A DNA stretch of 64,000 nt from Pseudomonas viridiflava (lineage in GTDB: Bacteria; Pseudomonadota; Gammaproteobacteria; Pseudomonadales; Pseudomonadaceae): NCBI GenBank assembly GCA_900596015.1, contig UVIF01000024.1, forward strand, positions 372,001 to 436,000, written 5' to 3'. Position 1 is the stretch's first letter. Each line of letters starts with the position of its first letter. The notes under the pieces were generated by a model, which was not told the origin of the DNA, did not search any database, and worked only from the letters and a program-made list of their open reading frames with translations. Made by a program: the position numbers and the translations under genes. Shown in pieces: positions 9,297-17,618 of the stretch.

Positions 9297-10667
9297 CTAC
9301 TTGCCGATGCAGAAGCTCGAAAAGATGCGTCCAAGCAGATCATCGGAACTGAACGCCCCGGTGATTTCACCCAGTGCTTGCTGCGCCAGGCGCAGGTCTT
9401 CGGCCAGTAGCTCGCCGGCACCGGCCAGGGTCAATTGATCACGTCCATGGTCGAGGTAGTCGCCGGCGTGGCGCAGGGCTTCGAGGTGGCGTCGACGTGC
9501 GCTGAAGCTGCTTTCTGCGGTCTGTTCGTACCCCATGCAGGCCTTGAGATGGTCGCGCAGCAGTTCCAGCCCCTGGCCTGCCCCCTTGGCAGTCAGGCTC
9601 AAGGTGACGTGTCCGTCGCCGTCCTGCTGCAGCCCGATGGGTTCCCCACTCAGATCCGCCTTGTTGCGAATCACCGTGACTTTACCAATGTCGGGCGTGA
9701 GTTCGAGGAACTCCGGCCATACCGCAAAAGGATCGGCCGCTTCGGTGGACGTCGCATCCACTACCAGCAGAATCCGATCAGCCTCGGCAATGGCCTTCAG
9801 CGCACGCTGAACGCCGATCTGCTCGACTTCATCGGCCGTGGTGCGCAGCCCTGCCGTGTCGATCACGTGCAACGGCATGCCATCGATGTGGATATGTTCG
9901 CGCAACACGTCCCGGGTCGTGCCGGCAATATCCGTCACGATAGCGGCCTCGCGCCCGGCCAGCAGGTTGAGCAGGCTCGACTTGCCGGCATTAGGTCGAC
10001 CGGCGATCACCACGTTCATGCCATCACGCAGCAAAGCACCCTGCCCGGCCTCGCGCAGCACGGTGGATAACTCGCCACGCACCTTGTCGAGCATGTTCAG
10101 TACATGACCATCGGCCAGGAAATCGATTTCCTCTTCGGGAAAGTCGATGGCAGCCTCGACGTAGATACGCAACGCAATGAGCTGCTCGGTCAAGTTATCC
10201 ACACGACGGGAAAAAGCCCCTTGCAGCGAACGCACGGCGTTGCGCGCCGCCTGGGCGGAACTGGCTTCGATGAGATCGGCAATGGCTTCGGCTTGGGCCA
10301 GGTCAAGCTTGTCGTTGAGGAATGCGCGCTCGCTGAATTCCCCCGGACGTGCCAGGCGGCAGCCCAACTGCAGGCAGCGCTGCAGGAGCATGTCCATCAC
10401 CACGGGCCCACCGTGGCCTTGCAGCTCGAGCACATCCTCGCCAGTGAACGAATTGGGCCCGGGGAAGTACAGGCTCAGGCCCTCGTCGATGACCTGGTAT
10501 TGCGCATCGAGCATCGGCCCGTAGTGGGCGTAGCGAGGCGTTGGCACACGGCCGATGATCGCCTGGGCAGCCTCGCTGGCCAATGGTCCGGAGATACGCA
10601 CGATCCCCACTCCGCCGCGACCCTGGGCAGTGGCAATGGCAGCGATGGTTTCGCGAACGACGTTCAT
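9297..10667 (-). CDS. mnmE: tRNA modification GTPase MnmE
   Basis: GTPase partner of MnmG (formerly TrmE) in wobble-uridine modification. It has 456 residues from the start MNVVRETIAAIATAQGRGGV, which matches the family; a longer in-frame extension of 20 codons upstream is not supported. The N-terminal folate-binding domain is followed by helical and G domains with GRPNAGKSS, TDIAGTTRD, DTAG and NKAD motifs, and the invariant C-terminal tail FCIGK whose cysteine is needed for modification. It contains a perfect DnaA box (10195-10203). Confidence 0.99.
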   Translation of the reverse strand: MNVVRETIAAIATAQGRGGVGIVRISGPLASEAAQAIIGRVPTPRYAHYGPMLDAQYQVIDEGLSLYFPGPNSFTGEDVLELQGHGGPVVMDMLLQRCLQLGCRLARPGEFSERAFLNDKLDLAQAEAIADLIEASSAQAARNAVRSLQGAFSRRVDNLTEQLIALRIYVEAAIDFPEEEIDFLADGHVLNMLDKVRGELSTVLREAGQGALLRDGMNVVIAGRPNAGKSSLLNLLAGREAAIVTDIAGTTRDVLREHIHIDGMPLHVIDTAGLRTTADEVEQIGVQRALKAIAEADRILLVVDATSTEAADPFAVWPEFLELTPDIGKVTVIRNKADLSGEPIGLQQDGDGHVTLSLTAKGAGQGLELLRDHLKACMGYEQTAESSFSARRRHLEALRHAGDYLDHGRDQLTLAGAGELLAEDLRLAQQALGEITGAFSSDDLLGRIFSSFCIGK

Positions 10668-10696
10668 GCAGATACTCCGGTCGAATTTCAGATAGC

Positions 10697-10721
10697 AAAA
10701 CGCCCCACGAGGGGGCGCTTT
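10697..10721 (-). terminator. Probable terminator or attenuator after yidC
   Basis: Minus-strand hairpin of six GC pairs (CGCCCC...GGGGCG, 5-base loop) followed by TTTT, lying between the yidC stop and the mnmE start. It is short and followed by only four T, so partial read-through into mnmE is likely. Confidence 0.6.
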
Positions 10722-10746
10722 GTGCACAGGTTAGTCGAGCAACCCG

Positions 10747-12432
10747 TTAAACGGCAGGTTTGTTTGCCGCAGCTTTCTCGATACCGCGCGTGATGTACCA
10801 CTGCTGGGCAATCGACAGGGTGTTGTTGGTCACCCAGTACAATACCAGGCCAGCCGGGAACCACAGGAAGAAGAAGGTGAATACGATGGGCATCATCTTC
10901 ATCACCTTGGCCTGCATCGGATCCGGTGGCGTTGGGTTCAAGCGCTGCTGAATGAACATGGTCGCGCCCATGATGATCGGCAGGATGAAGAACGGATCCT
11001 TGATCGACAGGTCGGTTATCCACAGCAGCCAAGGTGCCTGACGCATCTCGACGCTTTCCAGCAGTACCCAGTACAGGGACAGGAAGACCGGCATCTGCAC
11101 CAGGATCGGCAAGCAGCCACCCAGCGGATTGATCTTCTCTTTCTTGTACAGCTCCATCATGGCCTGCGACATCTTCTGGCGATCGTCGCCATGCTGCTCC
11201 TTGAGCAACGCCAGCTTCGGCGCAACTGCACGCATACGCGCCATCGACCGGTAGCTGGCGGCCGACAAGGGGAAGAACAGCAGCTTGATCAGGATGGTCA
11301 GGCAGATGATCGAGAAGCCCCAGTTACCTAGGATCGCGTGGATGTGCTTGAGCAGCCAGAAGATCGGTTGCGCGATGAACCACAGGATGCCGTAGTCGAC
11401 GGTCAGCTCCAGGCCTGGGGACAACTCCTTGAGCTTGTCCTGAACCTTCGGACCGGCATACAGGGTGGCTGTGGTTTCGACCTTGCCACCTGGTGCGGCG
11501 GACAACGTCGGACCGGTGTAGCCGATGATGTAGTTGCCCTGGTTGTCCTTGCGCGTCATGACGTTGTTGCTGTCACCAGGGGCGGGGATCCAGGCCGTCA
11601 CGAAGTAGTGCTGCAGCCAGGCCACCCAACCACCTTGCACGGTTTCCTTGAGGCCGGCCTTGTCCATGTCCTTCATCGACACTTTCTTGTACGGCTCGCC
11701 GCTTGTCCACAGGGCCGCACCCAGGTAGGTCGCAGTACCGGTGGCCGTGGTCGACGATGGATCGGAGCTGTTGTCTCGTTTGAGCTGGGCGAACATGTTG
11801 CCGCTCCAGTTCTGCGCGCTCTGGTTATCCACAAGGTAACTGACTTTCAGGTCGTACTCGCCGCGATCGACCGTGAAGCGCTTGACGTAGTTGACGCCGT
11901 TGTCGCTGTAGGTCAGGTCGACTACCAGCTGGTTCTGACCATCGGCCAGTTGATAACTTTTCTGAGTGGCGCTGTACACCGGGCGCCCGGTGGAACGTGC
12001 ATCCGGGCCGTTTGCACCGGTCAGGCCGCTCTGAGCCAGGTAGGTCAGCTCACCGCCGTTGTCGAACAACTGGAACGGAATGTTCGGCATGTCCTGGCGC
12101 CGAGGGTACTCGGGCAGGTTCAGCTGGACGATATCACCACCGGTAGGGTCGATAGCGAAGTTGAGCACGTCGGTCTTGACCCAGATCAGGTCCTTGCTGA
12201 CCACGACAGGGGTCGGCACAGGCAGATTGGCATCAGGATTGGCGCTGGGTACATCGGCACTGGCTTGAGTGTTGGTGCCCGGTACCGTTTCCGGCAATGC
12301 CGGTGTCGGGTTCTGGGTAGCCATATTCTGAGTCGGCAAGGCGGCTTGACCGTAGTCCTGGTTCCATTTCAGGACCATGACGTAGGCCACGACTGCCAGG
12401 GCGACGATCAGGATCGTGCGTTTAATATCCAT
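10747..12432 (-). CDS. yidC: Membrane protein insertase YidC
   Basis: Inner-membrane insertase that works alone or with SecYEG. It has 561 residues from MDIKRTILIVALAVVAYVMV, the expected first membrane helix; the open frame extends 54 codons upstream through yidD and is not used. A large periplasmic domain (about residues 25-345) is followed by the conserved C-terminal core of five helices, including SIICLTILIKLLFFPLS and PVFLSLYWVLLESVEMRQAP. It lies 2 bases after yidD in the rpmH operon and contains two perfect DnaA boxes (11016-11024, 11825-11833). Confidence 0.99.
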   Translation of the reverse strand: MDIKRTILIVALAVVAYVMVLKWNQDYGQAALPTQNMATQNPTPALPETVPGTNTQASADVPSANPDANLPVPTPVVVSKDLIWVKTDVLNFAIDPTGGDIVQLNLPEYPRRQDMPNIPFQLFDNGGELTYLAQSGLTGANGPDARSTGRPVYSATQKSYQLADGQNQLVVDLTYSDNGVNYVKRFTVDRGEYDLKVSYLVDNQSAQNWSGNMFAQLKRDNSSDPSSTTATGTATYLGAALWTSGEPYKKVSMKDMDKAGLKETVQGGWVAWLQHYFVTAWIPAPGDSNNVMTRKDNQGNYIIGYTGPTLSAAPGGKVETTATLYAGPKVQDKLKELSPGLELTVDYGILWFIAQPIFWLLKHIHAILGNWGFSIICLTILIKLLFFPLSAASYRSMARMRAVAPKLALLKEQHGDDRQKMSQAMMELYKKEKINPLGGCLPILVQMPVFLSLYWVLLESVEMRQAPWLLWITDLSIKDPFFILPIIMGATMFIQQRLNPTPPDPMQAKVMKMMPIVFTFFFLWFPAGLVLYWVTNNTLSIAQQWYITRGIEKAAANKPAV

Positions 12433-12434
12433 GA

Positions 12435-12680
12435 TTACTCGGCTATCGAAGAAGAACGGGGTGATGGGGCGTCTGGAACCGGGTCGAAACCACCGGCATT
12501 CCATGGGTGACAGCGGCCAAGGCGACGAACGGTCAGCCAGCTTCCACGCAATAGGCCGTGGATCTCGATGGCTTCGAGCGCGTAGCAAGAGCAACTGGGA
12601 TAAAAACGACAGTGATTCGCCATGAGAGGGCTGATGGCGTAGCGGTAGAACTGGATCGGAACGATTGCCAGTTTACGCAT
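12435..12680 (-). CDS. yidD: Membrane protein insertion efficiency factor YidD
   Basis: Small protein of 81 residues thought to assist YidC-dependent insertion. The diagnostic core is present: YRYAISPLMANHCRFYPSCS followed by CYALEAIEIHG and a C-terminal HPWNAGGFDPVP. It overlaps the end of rnpA by 8 bases and is followed after 2 bases by yidC, the conserved rpmH-rnpA-yidD-yidC order. It ends in a short serine/proline tail. Confidence 0.97.
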   Translation of the reverse strand: MRKLAIVPIQFYRYAISPLMANHCRFYPSCSCYALEAIEIHGLLRGSWLTVRRLGRCHPWNAGGFDPVPDAPSPRSSSIAE

Positions 12681-13074
12681 CTTGACTGTCCACTCCTGCA
12701 GGTTCGGTCTTCACCACTGGAGCGGGCCGGTTACGTGCAAGGCGCTTCCAGAGCTTGCCAAAATGCTCATGCAATTCAGGGTTTTCCACGTCGCCCAAAC
12801 CTTTACGCGCGACGATGACGATGTCCCAGCCAGCCAGTATGTCCTGGTGCAGACGGAACGAGTCACGCATCAAACGTTTCAAGCGATTGCGTTGAACGGC
12901 GAGCTTGACGCTCTTTTTACCGATGACCAGCCCCAGACGGGGATGTTCGAGGCCGTTCTCACGCGCAAGGAGCAGCAGGTTCTTGCCGGGGACCTTGCCA
13001 GATGGCGAGTCGAAGACTGCTTTGAAGTGCCGGGCTGTCAGCAGACGCTTTTCCCGACCGTAGTCCTGACTCAC
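12673..13074 (-). CDS. rnpA: Ribonuclease P protein component
   Basis: Basic protein cofactor of RNase P, which matures the 5' ends of tRNAs. It has 133 residues from a GTG start giving (M)SQDYGREKRLLTARHFKAVF; the open frame runs 32 codons further upstream into rpmH, but that extension does not match the family. The RNR motif region is present as KKSVKLAVQRNRLKRLMRDS (about residues 52-71). It lies 16 bases after rpmH and overlaps yidD by 8 bases. Confidence 0.97.
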   Translation of the reverse strand: MSQDYGREKRLLTARHFKAVFDSPSGKVPGKNLLLLARENGLEHPRLGLVIGKKSVKLAVQRNRLKRLMRDSFRLHQDILAGWDIVIVARKGLGDVENPELHEHFGKLWKRLARNRPAPVVKTEPAGVDSQDA

Positions 13075-13090
13075 CACCCGTGCCGAAGGA

Positions 13091-13225
13091 TCAAACTGCC
13101 AGACGCTTGCGGCCCTTGGCGCGACGACGCGACAGGACGGTACGGCCGTTCTTGGTAGCCATGCGAGCACGGAAACCGTGGGTGCGAGCGCGCTTGATGG
13201 TGCTGGGTTGGAAAGTACGTTTCAT
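13091..13225 (-). CDS. rpmH: 50S ribosomal protein L34
   Basis: Small very basic ribosomal protein of 44 residues, translated by eye from the minus strand: it begins MKRTFQPSTIKRARTHGFRA and ends SRRRAKGRKRLAV. Its sequence is that of typical proteobacterial L34. It is the first gene of the leftward rpmH-rnpA-yidD-yidC operon, bordering oriC on the left, and has a well-formed promoter just upstream. Confidence 0.99.
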   Translation of the reverse strand: MKRTFQPSTIKRARTHGFRARMATKNGRTVLSRRRAKGRKRLAV

Positions 13226-13284
13226 GGTTGTTACCTGGTTCGTCCACAACGGGCCGGAATGGACCCCGTTTTAAGAGACCGGCG

Positions 13285-13313
13285 ATTCTAGTGAAAGCGC
13301 AGCAGAAGGTCAA
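13285..13313 (-). promoter_or_regulatory. Predicted sigma70 promoter of rpmH operon
   Basis: Minus-strand -35 TTGACC (13308-13313), spacer of exactly 17, -10 TAGAAT (13285-13290). Both hexamers are one base from consensus. The predicted start near 13278 leaves a leader of about 52 bases before the rpmH ATG. Confidence 0.75.
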
Positions 13314-13429
13314 TTTCCAACCAGCTATTACTTTTTGCATCGTTTACCAGAGCCGTCCGGTACGACGTCATGACCGGCCCTCCCCTTCGATCCATCCAGG
13401 TCCTCGTCCGAACCATTGGATCGGATGTC

Positions 13430-13790
13430 AGCACCGATCAAATATAAAAATAGAGAAGGGACTTATTTAAAGCTTTTCTGTAATGCTTATAGATCTTAGT
13501 GAAGCCCTTATCTGTGGATAACCTCTTTCAACCCTTGCTGGCTGGGGTTCCTGGCGATTCGCAACCCTGTCCAGAAGAGGTGCTGCGCCTGTGTCGATGC
13601 TCAGGACAACCTGTGGATTAAAATGGCTGATATCCACAGGCATGTTATCCACAGTGCTCGACCCCCACTTGTGCATAGATCTCATGACGGGTTATCCACA
13701 GAGCTCAGGAACGGGATTTCGATGGCTCCAAGGGATGTTTTTCGTGCTCTGGGGTGAGCTTGCAGGCCCTACATGTGGATAAGTGTGAGG
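13430..13790. other. oriC: Chromosomal replication origin oriC
   Basis: Non-coding gap of 623 bases between rpmH and dnaA. Four perfect DnaA boxes (TTATCCACA or its complement) lie at 13513-13521, 13645-13653, 13692-13700 and 13774-13782. Near matches are TGTGGATTA at 13612-13620 and ATATCCACA at 13630-13638, with a weaker TGTGCATAG at 13670-13678. An AT-rich tract flanks the boxes on the left. This is the classical origin position in pseudomonads. The left part of the gap (13314-13429) shows nothing recognisable. Confidence 0.93.
13437..13512. other. Candidate DNA unwinding element of oriC
   Basis: A strongly A/T-rich tract within high-GC surroundings, containing AAATATAAAAATAGAG, TTATTTAAAGCTTTT and TAATGCTTATAGATC, directly left of the first perfect DnaA box. 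Its TTAAAGCTTT core (13467-13476) recurs in the gap upstream of mnmG at a similar distance from a perfect box. The unwinding role is inferred from composition and position. Confidence 0.7.
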
Positions 13791-13804
13791 AGCGTCGGTA
13801 CAAT
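13774..13804 (+). promoter_or_regulatory. Predicted dnaA promoter overlapped by a DnaA box
   Basis: A -10 hexamer TACAAT (13799-13804) stands 17 bases after TGGATA (13776-13781), a 4-of-6 -35. That -35 lies inside the perfect DnaA box TGTGGATAA (13774-13782), so DnaA binding there would block RNA polymerase. DnaA autoregulation is well known; this particular layout is inference. Confidence 0.55.
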
Positions 13805-13848
13805 GAGGGTTGTTTTTGCCTTGCCGGCTTTCAATTCAGGGGATACCT

Positions 13849-15357
13849 GTGTCAGTGGAACTTTGGCAGCAGTGCGTGGAACTCCTGCGCGATGAACTGC
13901 CTGCCCAGCAATTCAACACCTGGATCCGTCCGCTACAGGTCGAAGCCGAAGGCGACGAGTTGCGCGTCTACGCGCCCAACCGCTTTGTGCTGGACTGGGT
14001 AAACGAGAAATACCTGACACGACTTCTCGAACTGCTGGGTGAGCACGGCAACGGACTCGCGCCGGCGCTTTCGTTGCTGATCGGCAGCCGCCGCAGCTCG
14101 ACGCCCCGCGCTGCATTCAATGCCCCGCTGGCAGCCTCTGCAGCGGCAAGCCAGGCGCAGGCGGCCCCGGTGGCTGCCGTGCCTGCAGTTGCGCCTGTAG
14201 AGGCCGTTTCCAAGCCTTCGGCGGCCAGTGAGGAACCCTCGCGGGACAGTTTCGACCCCATGGCCGGCGCCAGCTCGCAACCGGCACCCGTACGTGCCGA
14301 GCAGCGCACCGTGCAGGTAGAAGGTGCGCTCAAGCACACCAGCTATCTGAATCGCACCTTTACCTTCGAAAACTTCGTCGAAGGTAAATCCAACCAGTTG
14401 GCGCGCGCCGCCGCCTGGCAGGTTGCGGACAACCCCAAGCATGGCTACAACCCGCTGTTCCTTTATGGCGGTGTGGGTCTGGGTAAAACGCACTTGATGC
14501 ATGCCGTGGGTAACCATCTGCTCAAGAAGAATCCGAATGCCAAGGTCGTCTACCTGCATTCCGAGCGATTCGTGGCCGACATGGTCAAGGCGTTGCAGCT
14601 GAACGCGATCAACGAATTCAAGCGGTTCTATCGTTCGGTCGATGCATTGCTGATCGATGACATCCAGTTTTTCGCCCGCAAGGAGCGCTCCCAGGAGGAG
14701 TTCTTCCATACGTTCAATGCGCTGCTCGAGGGCGGCCAGCAGGTCATCCTGACCAGCGACCGCTACCCCAAGGAAATCGAAGGGCTCGAAGAGCGCTTGA
14801 AGTCGCGCTTTGGCTGGGGCTTGACGGTGGCGGTCGAGCCGCCAGAGCTCGAAACGCGAGTCGCGATCCTGATGAAGAAGGCGGATCAGGCCAAGGTGGA
14901 GTTGCCCCATGATGCGGCGTTCTTCATTGCCCAGCGAATCCGTTCCAACGTGCGCGAACTCGAAGGTGCACTCAAGCGGGTCATAGCGCACTCGCACTTC
15001 ATGGGCCGCGAGATCACCATCGAACTGATCCGCGAGTCGCTCAAGGATTTGCTGGCGCTGCAGGATAAACTCGTGAGTGTGGATAACATTCAGCGCACGG
15101 TGGCCGAGTATTACAAGATCAAGATTTCCGATCTGCTGTCCAAACGCCGCTCGCGTTCGGTAGCGCGTCCGCGGCAGGTGGCCATGGCCCTGTCCAAGGA
15201 ACTGACCAACCACAGCCTGCCGGAAATCGGCGATGTGTTTGGTGGCCGTGACCACACCACCGTGCTGCACGCCTGCCGCAAGATCAACGAACTCAAGGAA
15301 TCCGACGCGGATATCCGCGAGGACTACAAGAACCTGCTGCGTACCCTGACCACGTGA
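13849..15357 (+). CDS. dnaA: Chromosomal replication initiator DnaA
   Basis: Origin-binding AAA+ initiator. It has 502 residues from the GTG start giving (M)SVELWQQCVELLRDELPAQ; an upstream in-frame start adding 13 residues does not match the family. Domain I is about 1-90, and the linker (domain II, about 90-160) is rich in A, P, V and E. Domain III carries Walker A GGVGLGKTH and Walker B LLIDDIQFF. Domain IV has the DnaA-box-reading signature GGRDHTTVLHACRKI near the C terminus. A perfect DnaA box lies inside its own coding sequence (15078-15086). Confidence 0.99.
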   Translation: MSVELWQQCVELLRDELPAQQFNTWIRPLQVEAEGDELRVYAPNRFVLDWVNEKYLTRLLELLGEHGNGLAPALSLLIGSRRSSTPRAAFNAPLAASAAASQAQAAPVAAVPAVAPVEAVSKPSAASEEPSRDSFDPMAGASSQPAPVRAEQRTVQVEGALKHTSYLNRTFTFENFVEGKSNQLARAAAWQVADNPKHGYNPLFLYGGVGLGKTHLMHAVGNHLLKKNPNAKVVYLHSERFVADMVKALQLNAINEFKRFYRSVDALLIDDIQFFARKERSQEEFFHTFNALLEGGQQVILTSDRYPKEIEGLEERLKSRFGWGLTVAVEPPELETRVAILMKKADQAKVELPHDAAFFIAQRIRSNVRELEGALKRVIAHSHFMGREITIELIRESLKDLLALQDKLVSVDNIQRTVAEYYKIKISDLLSKRRSRSVARPRQVAMALSKELTNHSLPEIGDVFGGRDHTTVLHACRKINELKESDADIREDYKNLLRTLTT

Positions 15358-15395
15358 ACATTCACTACGCAGCTTTTGAGGCAAGGGACTAGACC

Positions 15396-16499
15396 ATGCA
15401 TTTCACCATTCAACGCGAAGCCCTGTTGAAACCCCTGCAGCTGGTCGCCGGCGTCGTCGAACGCCGACAGACCTTGCCTGTGCTTTCCAACGTGCTGCTG
15501 GTTGTTCAGGGGCAGCAGTTGTCTCTGACCGGTACCGACCTGGAAGTGGAACTGGTTGGCCGCGTACAGCTGGAAGAGCCAGCCGAGCCCGGCGAGATCA
15601 CTGTGCCTGCGCGCAAGTTGATGGACATCTGCAAGAGCTTGCCCAACGACGCCCTGATCGATATCAAGGTCGATGAACAGAAGGTGGTGGTCAAGGCCGG
15701 ACGCAGCCGTTTCACCTTGTCGACGTTGCCGGCCAATGACTTCCCGACGGTCGAGGAAGGCCCGGGTTCGCTGACGTGCAGCCTGGTCCAGAGCAAGCTG
15801 CGCCGTTTGATCGAGCGCACCAGTTTCGCCATGGCTCAGCAGGATGTGCGCTATTACCTCAACGGCATGCTGCTGGAAGTATCGGCAGGTATCATCCGCG
15901 CCGTCGCAACTGACGGACACCGTTTGGCCATGTGTTCGATGCAAGCCGACATCGGCCAGGCCGATCGGCATCAGGTCATCGTGCCGCGCAAGGGTATTCT
16001 GGAGTTGGCCCGCCTGCTGACCGAGCCTGATGGCAATGTCAGCATCGTGCTGGGCCAGCACCATATCCGTGCCACCACCGGTGAGTTCACATTCACCTCC
16101 AAACTGGTCGATGGCAAATTCCCCGACTACGAGCGCGTGTTGCCAAAAGGCGGCGACAAGTTGGTGGTTGGCGATCGTCAGGCCTTGCGTGAAGCGTTCA
16201 GCCGCACCGCTATTCTGTCCAACGAAAAGTACCGCGGCATCCGTTTGCAGCTGGCGGCCGGTCAGCTGAAAATCCAGGCCAACAACCCTGAACAGGAAGA
16301 AGCGGAAGAAGAAGTGGCCGTCGACTACAACGGTGGCGCGCTGGAGATCGGCTTCAACGTGAGTTATCTGCTCGACGTGCTGGGCGTGATGACGACGGAG
16401 CAGGTGCGCCTGATTTTGTCCGATTCCAACAGCAGCGCCTTGGTGCAGGAATCGGACAACGACGACTCGGCATATGTCGTCATGCCGATGCGCCTCTGA
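15396..16499 (+). CDS. dnaN: DNA polymerase III beta sliding clamp
   Basis: Ring-shaped dimeric clamp that tethers DNA polymerase III and other clamp-binding proteins. It has 367 residues in three clamp folds, the usual length. It starts MHFTIQREALLKPLQLVAGV and ends with the conserved ALVQESDNDDSAYVVMPMRL, the clamp C terminus that helps bind partner peptides. It is 38 bases after dnaA and 11 before recF in the dnaA-dnaN-recF-gyrB cluster. Confidence 0.99.
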   Translation: MHFTIQREALLKPLQLVAGVVERRQTLPVLSNVLLVVQGQQLSLTGTDLEVELVGRVQLEEPAEPGEITVPARKLMDICKSLPNDALIDIKVDEQKVVVKAGRSRFTLSTLPANDFPTVEEGPGSLTCSLVQSKLRRLIERTSFAMAQQDVRYYLNGMLLEVSAGIIRAVATDGHRLAMCSMQADIGQADRHQVIVPRKGILELARLLTEPDGNVSIVLGQHHIRATTGEFTFTSKLVDGKFPDYERVLPKGGDKLVVGDRQALREAFSRTAILSNEKYRGIRLQLAAGQLKIQANNPEQEEAEEEVAVDYNGGALEIGFNVSYLLDVLGVMTTEQVRLILSDSNSSALVQESDNDDSAYVVMPMRL

Positions 16500-16510
16500 C
16501 CCCTGCCTGA

Positions 16511-17614
16511 ATGTCCCTTACCCGCGTCACAGTCACCGCGGTGCGCAACCTGCACCCGGTGACCTTCTCCCCCTCTCCGCGTATCAACATCCTTTACGGT
16601 GCCAACGGCAGTGGCAAGACCAGCGTACTGGAAGCGATTCACTTGCTGGGCCTTGCTCGATCTTTCCGCAGTACGCGCCTGGTGCCAATCATCCAGCACG
16701 ATCAGGCAAGCGCTACGGTGTTCGGGCAGGTCGAACTGGCCGAAGGTGGACAGAGCAACCTTGGGATATCCAGAGAGCGCCAAGGCGATTTCACCATCCG
16801 TATAGATGGTCAGAATGCACGAAGCGCAGCCCAGCTCGCCCAGATTCTGCCGCTGCAGCTGATCAATCCTGACAGCTTCCGTCTATTGGAAGGCGCGCCA
16901 AAAATTCGCAGGCAGTTTCTCGACTGGGGTGTGTTCCACGTGGAACCTCGCTTCATGTCCACCTGGCAGCGCCTGCAGAAGGCCTTGAAGCAACGAAACT
17001 CATGGCTTCGACATGGTACACTTGACGTTGCTTCGCAAGCGGCCTGGGACCGAGAACTCTGTCTCGCCAGTGCGGAAATCGATGAATACCGCCGTGCTTA
17101 TATCAAGGCGCTCAAACCCGTTTTTGAACAGACACTCGCCGAGCTGGTGCAGCTCGATGGGCTCACTCTGAGTTATTACCGGGGTTGGGACAAGGATCGT
17201 GAGCTTGCTGAGGTATTGGCAGGTTCATTGTTGAGAGATCAGCAGATGGGACATACCCAGGCTGGACCTCAACGCGCCGATCTTCGCCTTAGAATGGGCG
17301 CTCACAATGCAGCTGACATATTGTCGCGCGGTCAGCAGAAGCTGGTGGTGTGCGCACTTCGTATCGCCCAAGGCCATTTGGTAGGTCAGGCTCGCCGAGG
17401 GCAATGCATCTATCTGGTGGACGATTTGCCCTCTGAATTGGATGAGCAACATCGCCGCGCATTATGCCGCTTGTTGGAAGAATTACGCTGCCAGGTGTTC
17501 ATCACCTGTGTAGATCAGGAATTATTGAGGGAAGGCTGGCAAACGGAAACGCCAGTTGCCGTGTTCCACGTGGAACACGGCGGTATTACCCAGACCCAAG
17601 ATCATCGGGAGTGA
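16511..17614 (+). CDS. recF: DNA replication and repair protein RecF
   Basis: SMC-like ATPase that helps load RecA at gaps in duplex DNA. It has 367 residues. Walker A GANGSGKTS is at about residues 30-38, the ABC-type signature LSRGQQKLVVCALRIAQG near residue 270, and Walker B YLVDDLPSELD near 300. It begins MSLTRVTVTAVRNLHPVTFS. The gene carries two parS-type sites in its coding sequence, and its stop is 4 bases before gyrB. Confidence 0.98.
   Translation: MSLTRVTVTAVRNLHPVTFSPSPRINILYGANGSGKTSVLEAIHLLGLARSFRSTRLVPIIQHDQASATVFGQVELAEGGQSNLGISRERQGDFTIRIDGQNARSAAQLAQILPLQLINPDSFRLLEGAPKIRRQFLDWGVFHVEPRFMSTWQRLQKALKQRNSWLRHGTLDVASQAAWDRELCLASAEIDEYRRAYIKALKPVFEQTLAELVQLDGLTLSYYRGWDKDRELAEVLAGSLLRDQQMGHTQAGPQRADLRLRMGAHNAADILSRGQQKLVVCALRIAQGHLVGQARRGQCIYLVDDLPSELDEQHRRALCRLLEELRCQVFITCVDQELLREGWQTETPVAVFHVEHGGITQTQDHRE
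16932..16947. other. parS-type ParB binding site (one mismatch)
   Basis: TGTTCCACGTGGAACC, 15 of 16 bases of the Pseudomonas parS palindrome TGTTCCACGTGGAACA. It lies inside recF, about 3.1 kb from dnaA's start, and is a likely secondary ParB nucleation site. Confidence 0.8.
17562..17577. other. parS ParB binding site (perfect)
   Basis: TGTTCCACGTGGAACA, the full 16-base palindrome bound by ParB in Pseudomonas and Bacillus-type systems. It is in the last codons of recF, about 4 kb from oriC. The ParA and ParB proteins are encoded about 12 kb to the left. Confidence 0.93.
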
Positions 17615-17618
17615 AGGC

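Noticed and set aside
10668..10727. N-terminal extension of mnmE by 20 codons
   Set aside because: It overlaps the yidC terminator hairpin and does not match MnmE, which begins MNVVRETIAAIAT.
13228..13470. 80-codon ORF in the rpmH-dnaA gap
   Set aside because: It runs through the rpmH promoter and oriC, starts without a ribosome-binding site, and looks non-coding.
13810..13848. Upstream ATG extension of dnaA by 13 codons
   Set aside because: Family members begin at the GTG giving MSVELWQQ; the extension has no similarity.
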